Shown: positions 1 to 8,766 of the stretch, piece by piece
How positions within the stretch are numbered: position 1 is the stretch's first letter
How the letters are laid out: every line of letters begins with the position of its first letter
DNA from: Hydrogenovibrio marinus
GTDB lineage: Bacteria > Pseudomonadota > Gammaproteobacteria > Thiomicrospirales > Thiomicrospiraceae
Assembly: GCF_013340845.1 (NCBI RefSeq)
Contig: NZ_AP020335.1
Location: forward strand, 1,302,001-1,366,000
Direction of reading: 5' to 3'
DNA: 64,000 nt
Program-made: the position numbers and the translations under genes
Notes under the pieces: model-generated
Told to the model about the DNA's origin: nothing
Seen by the model: only the letters and a program-made list of their open reading frames with translations
Database searches by the model: none

Positions 1-41
1 AAACCGCGTTCTGATTGTTAATCTCATTTTAAATGAGGGCT

Positions 42-749
42 TCATTTTTGTCGCCAGCTGTAACCTCGGCCATATTCGTTGTGAATAAGATTAAAGTCAT
101 TATCAACTTTCTTAAATGCATTTCTAATACGGCAGATGTGGGTATTAATAGTATTTCGTTCAACAACACCCTGTGTCGATTCCTGAAGCTTGTCATAAGT
201 GACAACACCTTTTTCGCCCGTTAAAGCAAACTGCTTCAACATTTCAAACTCAGTGGCAGTCAGGTCTAACACCTGGCTGTGCCAGTAGGCTTTGAATTCA
301 TTGTTTGCCAACACTAAACCATCAATTAATGACTTGTCGCCATCATCGCTAGATTGGATTGAGCCGGTGATGCGCAAAAGGTTTTTAACTTTTGCCGTTA
401 ATACACCAAGGCTGATCGGTTTTGGCAAATAGTCGATAGCACCTAGAGCATGGCCTGTGTAAATGTCGAACTCCGATTGACGTTCAGAAAGGAAAATCAC
501 GGGTATTGCAATTTCAAATGATAAAAGGTGCTTAGCAAGCTCAAAACCACCATCAATTTCATTCCCCAAAATAATATCGGAAATAACCAAATCAGGTAGG
601 CCCTCTTCAAAGCTAGCTTCAGCAGAAGCTCTGTCGCTAAAGGTTTTGATTTTGAAACCTTGTTCTGAAAGTGCCGTACCTAGGTTTTCCAATTGTAATG
701 GGTCGTCTTCAACAATTGTGATGGTGTAATCATTGTTTAGCATTGCCAT
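42..749 (-). CDS. OmpR-family response regulator (PdsR-like)
   Basis: Two-component response regulator of 235 residues. The receiver domain spans about residues 8-125, with the acidic pocket at E14-D15-D16, the phospho-acceptor Asp58 in PDLVISD and Lys110 in DYLPKP. A winged-helix DNA-binding domain fills about residues 145-233 and ends in the usual GRGYSW strand. The receiver carries EIDGGFEL and a FLSERQSEFD block that resemble, from memory, the response regulator of the proteobacterial dedicated sortase system; this subfamily call is tentative. No histidine kinase is visible; a partner could lie beyond the left edge. The start is supported by AGGA about 8 bases upstream. Confident as an OmpR-type regulator, unsure of its target. 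Confidence 0.85.
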   Translation of the reverse strand: MAMLNNDYTITIVEDDPLQLENLGTALSEQGFKIKTFSDRASAEASFEEGLPDLVISDIILGNEIDGGFELAKHLLSFEIAIPVIFLSERQSEFDIYTGHALGAIDYLPKPISLGVLTAKVKNLLRITGSIQSSDDGDKSLIDGLVLANNEFKAYWHSQVLDLTATEFEMLKQFALTGEKGVVTYDKLQESTQGVVERNTINTHICRIRNAFKKVDNDFNLIHNEYGRGYSWRQK

Positions 750-790
750 GAACTCTTCCTGTTGTAATTGGTTTTATAAGATTTTACAAC

Positions 791-1723
791 TTAACTGATG
801 TACTGGAAGTCCAAAACCTGCATATTCATAATTAATCCAGCATCTTGAATAGGCAGTACGATGGCATCTTCGCCTGAATGGTTATGATGCGAATGCCACC
901 AGCCAGGAGGCGTAACAAATACAGCGCCCGGTTCCCACATTGCTTTGATTGGATCAACCAAGTTGCCGTTTTCGTCAATTTCTTTACTGATTAAAGTGTA
1001 GGTATCTGAGCCGGCAGCAACACAGTAGTCGATCGCGACAGAGTTGTGTCTATGAGGCTTCTGGACGACACCAGCAGGCAAAGCATTATATAAAGACCAT
1101 AGTGTATGGGTAAGCGTCATGGTTTTTGGGAAGTTAGGATTCGCCAAAAGAATGCCTGTTCTATTTCTGCCCTCACCTTCACTTCGTACTTTGGCAAGTT
1201 CATTATCCAAACGCTCTTTAGTGTAAAGAACAGGGCTGAAGCGTTGCTGAGTAGGCTGTACCCCCAAATATTTCAATAGCGGGGCATCATTTACCCAATA
1301 TATAGCAGTGTCTTCCGAAGCAGTGTGTAAAGCACCTTCAACAGAAGGTAGTGTGAAAAGGTCGCCCGTCTTCCACTCGATAGTTCCCTCTGACATCTGT
1401 GTTTTACCTTGTCCGTTAATGACATAGAACATTTGAGAGGTTACTTTCGCTGAAGTTTTGATAGACTCGCCCTTGCAAATGCGAACAAAGTTCGCCAATA
1501 GATTTGGGGATGTTGCTGGGTAGTCAATTTCAAGTGATTTGGACAAATCAAAAGGAATGATTCGTGTTGGTCCGGATTGATGTAAAGATGCCGCAAAGCT
1601 TGCTACATCAATTTTAGGCATTGGCGGGTTTACAGCAGACATGTACTCTTTAAAGTCAGCCTGTGTTTGCCATTGCTGTTGAGAAACTTCTTGACGTAAT
1701 TCAACGGATTGATTTGGAATCAT
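791..1723 (-). CDS. Bicupin protein, gentisate 1,2-dioxygenase-like
   Basis: A 310-residue two-domain cupin. The N-terminal cupin lies around residues 85-150 (FYVINGQGKT ... GDLFTLP). The C-terminal cupin, about residues 215-300, has the candidate metal ligands in KPHRHNS and the WWHSHHNHSGED stretch. The arrangement matches gentisate 1,2-dioxygenase and related ring-cleaving or regulatory bicupins. No other aromatic catabolism genes are nearby, so the substrate cannot be deduced. It lies just downstream of rpoN on the same strand, with a 31-base gap, so the two could be co-transcribed. The fold is confident and the reaction is not. Confidence 0.75.
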   Translation of the reverse strand: MIPNQSVELRQEVSQQQWQTQADFKEYMSAVNPPMPKIDVASFAASLHQSGPTRIIPFDLSKSLEIDYPATSPNLLANFVRICKGESIKTSAKVTSQMFYVINGQGKTQMSEGTIEWKTGDLFTLPSVEGALHTASEDTAIYWVNDAPLLKYLGVQPTQQRFSPVLYTKERLDNELAKVRSEGEGRNRTGILLANPNFPKTMTLTHTLWSLYNALPAGVVQKPHRHNSVAIDYCVAAGSDTYTLISKEIDENGNLVDPIKAMWEPGAVFVTPPGWWHSHHNHSGEDAIVLPIQDAGLIMNMQVLDFQYIS

Positions 1724-1754
1724 TGTTAATACTCTTGTTTAATTTTTTATAAAA

Positions 1755-3245
1755 CTATTTGAATCTGTTTAGTTTTTTGCTATCACTAGAAGAGGGGATA
1801 CCCATAGATTCGCGATATTTAGCGATGGTGCGTCTAGCCACGTTGATTTCTTTTTCTTCAAGAAGTGACATTAGCTTGTTATCGCTCAAAGGTTTGTTTG
1901 GATCTTCAGCTTCAATCAGTTGTTTGATATGCGATTTAATTGCAATAGCTGATTGGTCTTCACTGCCGTACTGAGAAACCCCTGTTGAGAAGAAATACTT
2001 CAACTCGAATGTACCTCTAGGCGTTTGCATGTATTTTTGGTTAGTTGCCCGCGAAATGGTTGACTCATGTAGTTCAAGCGACTCTGCAACATCTCGCAGC
2101 ACCATTGGTTGCATGGCTTGCTCACCTTCATCAAAGAATCTAGCCTGCTTTTCGATAATATATTTACCAACTCGCAGCAGTGTTTCACCGCGGCTTTGAA
2201 TGCTTTTGATAAGACCTTTTGCCTCAACCAGCTGTTCTTTTATTTTCTTGGATTCATCTGATTGCCCTGACAACTCCGACGCCATGTTCAAGTAAGCTGA
2301 ATTAATGGTTAGGCGAGGGAAGGCATCCTGGTTTAATTCAATCAGGAAACCATTTTTGGTACGAGAAAGGATTAAATCCGGCGTAATCATTTCACCTTGA
2401 GAGGGAGAGTACTCACGCCCTGGTCTTGGGTTAAGTGATTGAATAACCTGAATAACTTGATGCAACTCATCATCATCCAAGAAATAAATCTTCTTAAGGC
2501 GTTTGTAGTCTCTAACCGTCAAAAGCTCGAAGTTTTCTTGAATCATTTTTGTCGCAGTTACAACAAAAGGGTTTTGTTGAAGAGATTTCAGTTGAATCAC
2601 CAAGCTCTCCGGCAAATCTCGTGCCGCGACGCCAGTGGGTTCAAAGTCCTGAATAATCGCCAATACTTCTTCAACGTCGGCAAGATCAACATCCAAGTCA
2701 GGCTCTTTATCTAGGATGTCTTGCAGGATTTCTTCCAAAGAAACGGCCAAAAAACCTTCGTCGCTGACTTCATCAATAATGAAAGAGGAAACAAGTTCCT
2801 GTTCACCTTGCCAAGGATAAATATCTGATTGCCAGTACAGTTTATCTTTTAAGGTAAGTTCAGCGGAGGTGTAGGTGTCTGGTGAATTGTAATCATCTAA
2901 AGACTGAGTTTTGGAAATCTGAGAGGTGCCGTAATCGCTGTAAACTTCTTCCCACTCACAGTCTATTTCCATATTGTCAGAAATGGCATCTGCTTGTTCA
3001 ATGTCAATTTCTGATTCAGACGCATCAGGCTGATCTTCAGATGAGGACTCAATCTCGGGAGAAATATCATCCATATCATCTTGAATGTCATCCACCTCAA
3101 GCATGAAGTTACTTTCAAGTGTAGTAGCGATGGTTTGCTGGACTTCAAGTGCAGAGTATTGCAATATTTTGATAGACTGCTGCAGCTGTGGGGTAAGCTT
3201 AAGCTGTTGACCAATATTGATTTGTAATCCAGGCATTAATGCCAT
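1755..3245 (-). CDS. rpoN: RNA polymerase sigma-54 factor
   Basis: Alternative sigma factor that recognises -24/-12 promoters and needs an AAA+ activator. The 496-residue protein has the glutamine-rich region I near residues 13-30 (GQQLKLTPQLQQSIKILQ), a strongly acidic region II around residues 50-110, the core-binding and HTH regions, and the RpoN box ARRTIAKYRE at about residues 470-479. The length is normal. AGGAG lies about 9 bases before the ATG. The usual gammaproteobacterial neighbours (lptB upstream; hpf and ptsN downstream) are absent; a bicupin gene follows instead. Confidence is very high. Confidence 0.98.
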   Translation of the reverse strand: MALMPGLQINIGQQLKLTPQLQQSIKILQYSALEVQQTIATTLESNFMLEVDDIQDDMDDISPEIESSSEDQPDASESEIDIEQADAISDNMEIDCEWEEVYSDYGTSQISKTQSLDDYNSPDTYTSAELTLKDKLYWQSDIYPWQGEQELVSSFIIDEVSDEGFLAVSLEEILQDILDKEPDLDVDLADVEEVLAIIQDFEPTGVAARDLPESLVIQLKSLQQNPFVVTATKMIQENFELLTVRDYKRLKKIYFLDDDELHQVIQVIQSLNPRPGREYSPSQGEMITPDLILSRTKNGFLIELNQDAFPRLTINSAYLNMASELSGQSDESKKIKEQLVEAKGLIKSIQSRGETLLRVGKYIIEKQARFFDEGEQAMQPMVLRDVAESLELHESTISRATNQKYMQTPRGTFELKYFFSTGVSQYGSEDQSAIAIKSHIKQLIEAEDPNKPLSDNKLMSLLEEKEINVARRTIAKYRESMGIPSSSDSKKLNRFK

Positions 3246-3430
3246 TGCACGTTTCTCCTTGAAACCCGAAATTCGCTTTTAAAACTGATTTAACACTATA
3301 ATAATCGAAAATCCTAAAAATCGGTATGTTTCTTGTTAGAGTTTTTTACATGTATATTACAAAAAAAGACGCTAGAATAAGGACGTAAACGCAAATTAGA
3401 CATTATCAAATGGCATAGATGGAGGGTATT

Positions 3431-3877
3431 GTGTCAATTAAAGAAGAAGCAATCAAACTTGTAGAGCAGCTTCCTGAAGAAGCCAGTTGGAATGACCTTG
3501 TAAAAAGCCTGATTCGTGACCGAAAAGTCACTCTAGGATTGACGGATATCGAAGTGGTTCAGGATCAACTGACAGAAGAGGAATTGTCCGCTGTCATCGC
3601 AAGGCTTGAATCGGCAAGTTCTGCTCAAGACGACATGAGAAACACTCGTAAATATAATCCAGATGACGCCCTGACGATTAGCTGGGTATTGGTTTCTTTA
3701 GCGCCATTGTTGTTTATTTCTATTCTTATTGCGCCTGCGGCATATCTATTATCTGCACTCGGTATCGTTTTTGGTGCTAAAGCTTGTATGTCAAAAGTTA
3801 ATGGTGCATGGCTGCCAACAGTGGTTGGTGTGATCGAGCTAATTTTGTTTGTGGCATTGCCAGCTGCAGTTGGCTAA
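3431..3877 (+). CDS. Small membrane protein with antitoxin-like N-terminus
   Basis: Unrecognised protein of 148 residues. I take the GTG at 3431, not the ATG at 3419, because GGAGG at 3421-3425 gives a 5-base spacing to the GTG. Residues 1-50 (SIKEEAIKLVEQLPEEASWNDL ...) resemble the helical N-terminus of small RelB/TIGR02574-like addiction-module proteins (EEALKLIEQLP-type). After a charged linker come two to three hydrophobic segments from about residue 85 to the C-terminus, likely transmembrane. No toxin gene lies next to it. A dispersed 19-bp motif copy and a strong terminator follow the stop. The function is unknown. Confidence 0.7.
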   Translation: MSIKEEAIKLVEQLPEEASWNDLVKSLIRDRKVTLGLTDIEVVQDQLTEEELSAVIARLESASSAQDDMRNTRKYNPDDALTISWVLVSLAPLLFISILIAPAAYLLSALGIVFGAKACMSKVNGAWLPTVVGVIELILFVALPAAVG

Positions 3878-3887
3878 TTTGCACAAA

Positions 3888-3907
3888 CCCAACCTGGTAG
3901 AGATTTT
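3888..3907 (-). repeat. Dispersed 19-bp motif, copy 1 (C-form on + strand)
   Basis: Reads CCCAACCTGGTAGAGATTTT, ten bases after the stop of the upstream gene. The core CCCAACCTGG is intact. Compared with the consensus there are two extra bases between core and A/T tail. Strand is given for the G-form. Confidence 0.7.
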
Positions 3908-3930
3908 GAAGCTAAGTTGAGAGAATTAGG

Positions 3931-3956
3931 AAAGCGGCTTATATGGCCGCTTTTTT
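3931..3956 (+). terminator. Intrinsic terminator
   Basis: A 7-bp GC-rich stem, AAGCGGC/GCCGCTT, with a 7-base loop is followed by six T. It lies about 55 bases after the 3431-3877 gene and faces the convergent cytochrome gene, so it probably ends the + strand transcript. Confidence 0.85.
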
Positions 3957-4080
3957 ATTATTTGAATTTTGGCTAACTTCGCATAATGTATATTATGTTA
4001 AATTCAATATTTTGTATTTAAAACTCGATATCTCACAAAAGAAACTGGTTAGCTCCCTTCGTAATTATAGATTTGTTATT

Positions 4081-5295
4081 TTAATCACCTGCAGAAATAG
4101 CGTTTTTGTGGAAATAGTTTCTCAATGCATTTTCAAAGTGCAATTGATAATCAAGTGAGATGTGACCTTTTTGAAATGGTTCGTCTGGCTTGAGGTTTCT
4201 GAAGTAATGCATTTTTTCAGTTTCCGTTTTGCCTTTTGGGATTTTGGCCAAGGGCTTTGGCCATTGCGCCATACTGTGGCAACCAAGACATGAGAATCCA
4301 TAGAAGTCGAGCGGCCCATTCAAGCGACCTCCATAACCCAGTCTGCGGCGCGCATAATCAGGAATGCTATTCATAACAACCGTTTCTTTCAATTTAGTAC
4401 CATTCTTTACCATGCTCGGCGTTATCGTTGGGTCATTTCCCCATTGGACGCCAAGTGGTACCATTTTGTCCCAAGCACCGTTTTTACCTGCTTGAGCATC
4501 TTTATCATAAACAAAGGCACCCATAACCCAGCTAGTTGTATCATCTGCACGTTTATCCCGAATGGAAAAGTCGATTTGAACCAGTCTAACCGGCAATATT
4601 TTTTTAGGGCTTTTTCGATTAATGGTTTCGTTTATGTTGGCAAGCACTGTTGGTGCGCCTTGCATGAAAGGTAATTGTTTATCCGAGCCTGTTATGAAGA
4701 CGAATTTGGCAATAAAGCTGCCCTCAGGGAACTCTGTTTTTGTCAGGTCTGGCGCCCCTTGTTTTAAATTTACCTTGTCACCATGACACCAGATTTGTCC
4801 AATTTGGTAGGCTGAATAATTATTATAAAAGCTTAGCTCCCATTTTTGCTGGGGTTCGGTTTGCGTTGGCGAAAGCTCAAATGGCTTGGCATCCGCATTT
4901 CTGTTGAGCCCTCTCACCCCTTCTCTGGCACGTCTTCCCATAGTGACCCATGGCATATGGTACCAGTGATGCACCCTATTTTGTCCTGGGCGCCAATCAG
5001 CTTGTTGCATACCAGCAAAAATATAGGCTTTGATTTTCTCTAGGTAATCGACAGGATCTTTTTTGAAGTTCCAGTTTTCCCATGGTCGTGGAGTCGTGGG
5101 AAAAGCCTTTGGATAGTGATCGTTTAGCTTGAATAGTTGTCCATGGTACTTTCCGGTGACTTTGTCTTGATAATCAGGGAAGCCGCAATTACCTTCCGCA
5201 GCAAAGCTACTGCCAGAGTAGATTAAGGAAAGAACAATAGCAGAAAGCCTAAGAGTAGTAGCTGCTCGGCGATTTACACAATACTTATCAATCAT
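4081..5295 (-). CDS. Periplasmic monohaem c-type cytochrome, unknown role
   Basis: About 404 residues from the ATG at 5295; a TTG at 5304 is an alternative. An N-terminal hydrophobic stretch ending near SGSSFAA looks like a Sec signal peptide, so the product should be periplasmic. One haem c motif, CLGCH, lies near residue 336, with Met, His and Trp residues around it. The rest is rich in Trp, Pro and His with no domain I recognise. The large haem-free N-terminal part is unusual for a simple electron carrier and suggests an enzyme or binding domain coupled to a cytochrome. It follows the arsC-like gene closely. Function unassigned. Confidence 0.7.
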   Translation of the reverse strand: MIDKYCVNRRAATTLRLSAIVLSLIYSGSSFAAEGNCGFPDYQDKVTGKYHGQLFKLNDHYPKAFPTTPRPWENWNFKKDPVDYLEKIKAYIFAGMQQADWRPGQNRVHHWYHMPWVTMGRRAREGVRGLNRNADAKPFELSPTQTEPQQKWELSFYNNYSAYQIGQIWCHGDKVNLKQGAPDLTKTEFPEGSFIAKFVFITGSDKQLPFMQGAPTVLANINETINRKSPKKILPVRLVQIDFSIRDKRADDTTSWVMGAFVYDKDAQAGKNGAWDKMVPLGVQWGNDPTITPSMVKNGTKLKETVVMNSIPDYARRRLGYGGRLNGPLDFYGFSCLGCHSMAQWPKPLAKIPKGKTETEKMHYFRNLKPDEPFQKGHISLDYQLHFENALRNYFHKNAISAGD

Positions 5296-5309
5296 TCTTA
5301 CCAAAAACC

Positions 5310-5678
5310 TTAACCCATATTTCCTAATAATGCGGCAACGTTTTCTGGTGGGCGCCCTATTGCATATCGACCATTTATTTTCACAATTGGGCGCTCAATC
5401 AATTTAGGGGTTTGTTCTAGAATCGCCAACCACTCTTCACGGGTTTTATTATCGTTAATCGATAGTCCCAACTCTTTAAATAGTTCTTCTTTTGTTCTAA
5501 TGAGTTGCTGCGGCTCGATTCCTAGTCCCGTGCAAATTTCATCAAGCGTAGCGACATCAAGTGGTGTCTTTTGATAGTCGATAACTTCAACGTCTGATGT
5601 AACTGAACTATCTTCCAGGAGTTGTAAAGTTTGTCTACTCTTTGAGCATCGGGGGTTGTGATAAATTATTGCCTTCAT
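5310..5678 (-). CDS. arsC: ArsC-family arsenate reductase-like protein
   Basis: A thioredoxin-fold ArsC/Spx-family protein of 122 residues, started at the MKAIIYHNPRC methionine because family members begin right before this strand; an ATG at 5702 would overlap xseB. It has the active-site Cys11 in HNPRCSKSR, then RTKEELFKELGL and ERPIVKINGRYAIGRPPE, matching the glutaredoxin-linked arsenate reductase layout with its substrate-binding arginines. No arsR or arsB is nearby, so it may act in general metabolism instead of an arsenic operon. It lies four bases after xseB and is probably co-transcribed with it. Confidence 0.85.
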   Translation of the reverse strand: MKAIIYHNPRCSKSRQTLQLLEDSSVTSDVEVIDYQKTPLDVATLDEICTGLGIEPQQLIRTKEELFKELGLSINDNKTREEWLAILEQTPKLIERPIVKINGRYAIGRPPENVAALLGNMG

Positions 5679-5682
5679 TTGT

Positions 5683-5901
5683 CTAGTCTTCGCTATCGTC
5701 ATCCACTTTGTCGAGTCGCTTATTCAGCGCAGATTCCACGGCTTCAATACGTGACTGACACAAGGTGTAAGCACGAGTGGCTTCATCAACCATTGGCACC
5801 AACTCATCTATATCAATATTGTCTGATTGAGAGAGCTTTTGTGCAATTTCCTGCAATTTCTCATAGTTTTTTTGGTAACTGTTTTCTGTACTCTGAGCCA
5901 T
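5683..5901 (-). CDS. xseB: Exodeoxyribonuclease VII small subunit
   Basis: A 72-residue all-helical protein with the XseB pattern: SYQKNYEKLQEIAQKL, then IDELVPMVDEATRAYTLCQSRIEAVE and an acidic tail. It binds XseA in cytoplasmic exonuclease VII, which degrades single-stranded DNA from both ends. It sits 34 bases downstream of xseA on the same strand, as expected for partner subunits. Length is normal. High confidence. Confidence 0.95.
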   Translation of the reverse strand: MAQSTENSYQKNYEKLQEIAQKLSQSDNIDIDELVPMVDEATRAYTLCQSRIEAVESALNKRLDKVDDDSED

Positions 5902-5935
5902 CGTTTAAAACTCCGTTTTGTTCAATTCTGAATAT

Positions 5936-7522
5936 CTATTCTTTAATGACGCTTACATCAATAGAACCATCTGAAAACTGTATTTCCAGAGTATCCTGTT
6001 GTGCAGCCAGTTCTTTTGTCGTGATTGGTTTTTGGGTGTCCTTTGCCTTAATCATTGCAAACCCTCTGTTTAATTGGGTTTTGGGTCCAGAACTCAAAAT
6101 AAAGCCAATCAATTGTTGTGCATTTTGCTTGGCAGATTCCAGCAACTTTGCAGGTCGCAATAACAAAATGTCACGGTAGTGAGATAGGTTTTGTTTTTGT
6201 AGCTGCACTTGGTTGGTTGCCTGATGGAAAATGGTATCAAAGCACTGCTCCAATAGATGCTGCTGCTGATTTAGCTTACGAATACTTTGCTGCTGAATAT
6301 GAATCATCAACGGCGTTAGGTTTTGTTTATGCAGGTGTAAGGACTGTAAGCTCTTGGTTTGGATGCGAGACTCCATTTCCTGTAGCTGTTGCTTTTGTCT
6401 TTGTACGTACAACAAACTGGCCTTTTCAATAAAAAGCCAATTTTGTTTTGCTGTTTGCGCAGATGTGACAATAGCACGCTGTACTGCACCAATTACTTTA
6501 CTCGGCGTGTCAAACCTGACTGCGCACACCTCATCTAAAAGCGTATTATCCCTTTCATGCCCTATACCTGTTAATACTGGGAGCTGCATGTTTGCGATGG
6601 CTTTTGCCAATGCATAATTATTGAGCGGTTGTAAATCAAGCTTCGCACCGCCGCCGCGGATAATAATCAGCGCATCAAAGTGGTTGGATTGATGTAGCGC
6701 CAGAAATGCTTCAAATGCCAAAAGCATTTCTTTTTCTACGTTTTCACCTTGAAACGCCGAATAGAAATATTTGAATTCACATAACTTATGCTTAACCAAT
6801 AGATCTGCATCGGCGCGAAAATCTCCAAGTCCTGCTGCAGAAGGCGGTGCGATAACCGCAACACGGTAAAAGTCTTTCGGCATGGAAAAGGCTTTGTTTT
6901 TATCGTAAAGCTTTTCGCTAATTAATTGCTTTCGGACTGCCTGTAGAGCAGCTTCCAACTCACCTAAAGTGAAACTTGGGTCAATGTCCTGAATCACTAA
7001 TGAAAAACCAAATTTCTCGTGAAATGTCGGCTCTACCATCAACAATACTTTTTGACCTGGAGCCAAATCAGAGCCGGTTTCATCCGCAAACTTTCTTAAA
7101 AGCCTTTCTGCTTGGCTTTGCCAAATCATCGCGCGACAACTGGCCAGTTGAGCGCCCTCTTCGGTAGTTTCGGTCAACTCGAAATACCAGTGCCCTCTTC
7201 GCTCATTCATATTGGCGACTTCTGCTGTCACCCATACCGCACCAGTAAATTGTTTACGAATCGCCAATTGAACCTGAGACATTAACTGACTCAGTGGAAT
7301 GCCCTTTTCTTTTTCATTTGAAGACGTCGCTTCATTACTACCAGGAAGGACTATTTGCTGAGTTGATTCATGCGCGGCATCTTGAGGTAGCCAACGTTCA
7401 AATGGCGCAAGGTCAGATGACAAGTCATCAGGAACATACCATTTCTTTTCAACGGGGTTCCAGCGCGCGCCAACAGACTTGGCAATATCTTTTTCGGCAA
7501 ATGGCACTTCAAGCAGAATCAT
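5936..7522 (-). CDS. xseA: Exodeoxyribonuclease VII large subunit with N-terminal DUF5710-like domain
   Basis: The catalytic subunit of exonuclease VII, 528 residues, longer than the usual 400-460. Residues 1-45 (VPFAEKD, GARWNPVEKKWYVP) match the DUF5710-type module found in DNA-processing proteins. A linker of about 30 residues follows. The OB-fold begins near residue 75 (PLSQLMSQVQLAI ... VWVTAEVANM). The catalytic core holds VIAPPSAAGLGDF, RGGGAKLDL and the GIGHERDNTLLDEV block. Long coiled-coil helices precede a C-terminal barrel strand (LNRGFAMI). The ATG overlaps the dusA stop by 4 bases, implying translational coupling. The core identity is certain and the extension is the oddity. Confidence 0.95.
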   Translation of the reverse strand: MILLEVPFAEKDIAKSVGARWNPVEKKWYVPDDLSSDLAPFERWLPQDAAHESTQQIVLPGSNEATSSNEKEKGIPLSQLMSQVQLAIRKQFTGAVWVTAEVANMNERRGHWYFELTETTEEGAQLASCRAMIWQSQAERLLRKFADETGSDLAPGQKVLLMVEPTFHEKFGFSLVIQDIDPSFTLGELEAALQAVRKQLISEKLYDKNKAFSMPKDFYRVAVIAPPSAAGLGDFRADADLLVKHKLCEFKYFYSAFQGENVEKEMLLAFEAFLALHQSNHFDALIIIRGGGAKLDLQPLNNYALAKAIANMQLPVLTGIGHERDNTLLDEVCAVRFDTPSKVIGAVQRAIVTSAQTAKQNWLFIEKASLLYVQRQKQQLQEMESRIQTKSLQSLHLHKQNLTPLMIHIQQQSIRKLNQQQHLLEQCFDTIFHQATNQVQLQKQNLSHYRDILLLRPAKLLESAKQNAQQLIGFILSSGPKTQLNRGFAMIKAKDTQKPITTKELAAQQDTLEIQFSDGSIDVSVIKE

Positions 7523-8595
7523 GACGCTTGTTCCATCCGGTAAATTTCATCATTGACCTTCTGCAATGCAGTTTGCAGTACTTCAATTCCTGCACCCGGT
7601 TTAAATGCATTTTCAGAAAGGTAACGTCGCCAAATCCTTCCCCCAGGCATACCATGAAATAGCCCAAGAATATGACGGGAAACCTGATGCAGTTTACCGT
7701 CATTTGCCAAGTGCTTTTCTATGTAGGGATAAAGGGCCTCCAGAACTTCCTGACGAGTCGGCACCTGAGTGTTGTCTTGATAGTAAAGGGGGTCAACACT
7801 CGTCAATAAGTAAGGGTTTTCGTAGATGGCTCGACCTAGCATTACCCCATCAACAGCTGGAAGTGATTGCTCTGTCGTTAAGAAATCCTGTCCCGCTTCC
7901 GGGGTTGCAATGCCGCCATTAACGGCAATGGAGAATGTCGGAAATGTTTGTTTGATTTGACGAACCCAGTCGTATTTCAAAGGAGGAACATCTCTGTTCT
8001 CTTTTGGAGACAAGCCTTGTAGCCAGGCATTTCTTGCATGCAAAATAACACCGTCGCCACCGGCATCAATAATGCCACCAACGAAATCGACTAATTTGCC
8101 AAAATCCTCATTATCATCTAGTCCGATTCTCGACTTCACGGTAACCGGAATTGAAATCTTTTGCTTCATGGCATCAACGCCTTCTGCCACCAACTTGGGG
8201 TGGTCCATCAGGCAGGCACCAATCATATTATTCTGAACACGGTCAGAGGGGCAACCCACATTTAAGTTGATTTCATCATACCCCCACCCTTCGCCTAATT
8301 TTGCGCAATGCGCTAATTCAAGCGGATCAGAACCACCGAGCTGTAAAACCACAGGTTGATCTTGCTCATGCCCTAAAAAACGAGGAAGATTATTTCCATA
8401 AATAATCGCGCCCGTCGTCACCATTTCACTATATAGCCAAGCGTGCTTTGTAAGCTTTCTATGGAATGCCCGACAGTGACGGTCAGTCCAGTCCAGCATT
8501 GGCGCAACAGAAAAGCCTTGGGCGCTGTTTTGCTGAATGAGAGAGTGAGTTGTAGTGCTTTGAAACATACTATCTTGTGAGTTCATAAAGTTCAT
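7519..8595 (-). CDS. dusA: tRNA-dihydrouridine(20/20a) synthase
   Basis: FMN-dependent enzyme that reduces uridine 20/20a in the D-loop of tRNA. Diagnostic DusA sequence includes SVAPMLDWTDRHCRAFHR near the N-terminus, LQLGGSDP, the catalytic Cys in NLNVGCPSDRVQ, VKSRIGLDD, the ILHARNAWLQGLSPKENRD block and the C-terminal helical domain with HILGLFHGMPGGRIWRRYL. The exact start is uncertain: in-frame ATGs lie at 8595, 8586 and 8568 with no strong ribosome site, and the frame stays open to a GTG at 8655. The stop overlaps the xseA start. It is divergent from relA. Confidence 0.93.
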   Translation of the reverse strand: MNFMNSQDSMFQSTTTHSLIQQNSAQGFSVAPMLDWTDRHCRAFHRKLTKHAWLYSEMVTTGAIIYGNNLPRFLGHEQDQPVVLQLGGSDPLELAHCAKLGEGWGYDEINLNVGCPSDRVQNNMIGACLMDHPKLVAEGVDAMKQKISIPVTVKSRIGLDDNEDFGKLVDFVGGIIDAGGDGVILHARNAWLQGLSPKENRDVPPLKYDWVRQIKQTFPTFSIAVNGGIATPEAGQDFLTTEQSLPAVDGVMLGRAIYENPYLLTSVDPLYYQDNTQVPTRQEVLEALYPYIEKHLANDGKLHQVSRHILGLFHGMPGGRIWRRYLSENAFKPGAGIEVLQTALQKVNDEIYRMEQAS

Positions 8596-8766
8596 AATCT
8601 TGGCATTATCGCATTTTCTCAAGTTGATGAACATTGCCAATGGTTTTTTCACCACTATATCCAGATTTATCGAGCATAAATAGGTATAAATTCGGTAAAC
8701 TACACGGTGACCTAATACCTAAGAAACAAAATAAGAAAAGATTTCAGAGGCGGAAAAACAATAAAA

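Noticed and set aside
22-37. Inverted repeat CTCATTT-AAATGAG after the first response regulator
   Set aside because: It is short, AT-rich and without a T tract on the minus strand.
5658-6179. A + strand open frame of 173 codons
   Set aside because: It lies antisense to arsC, xseB and xseA, has no ribosome site and gives no recognisable protein.
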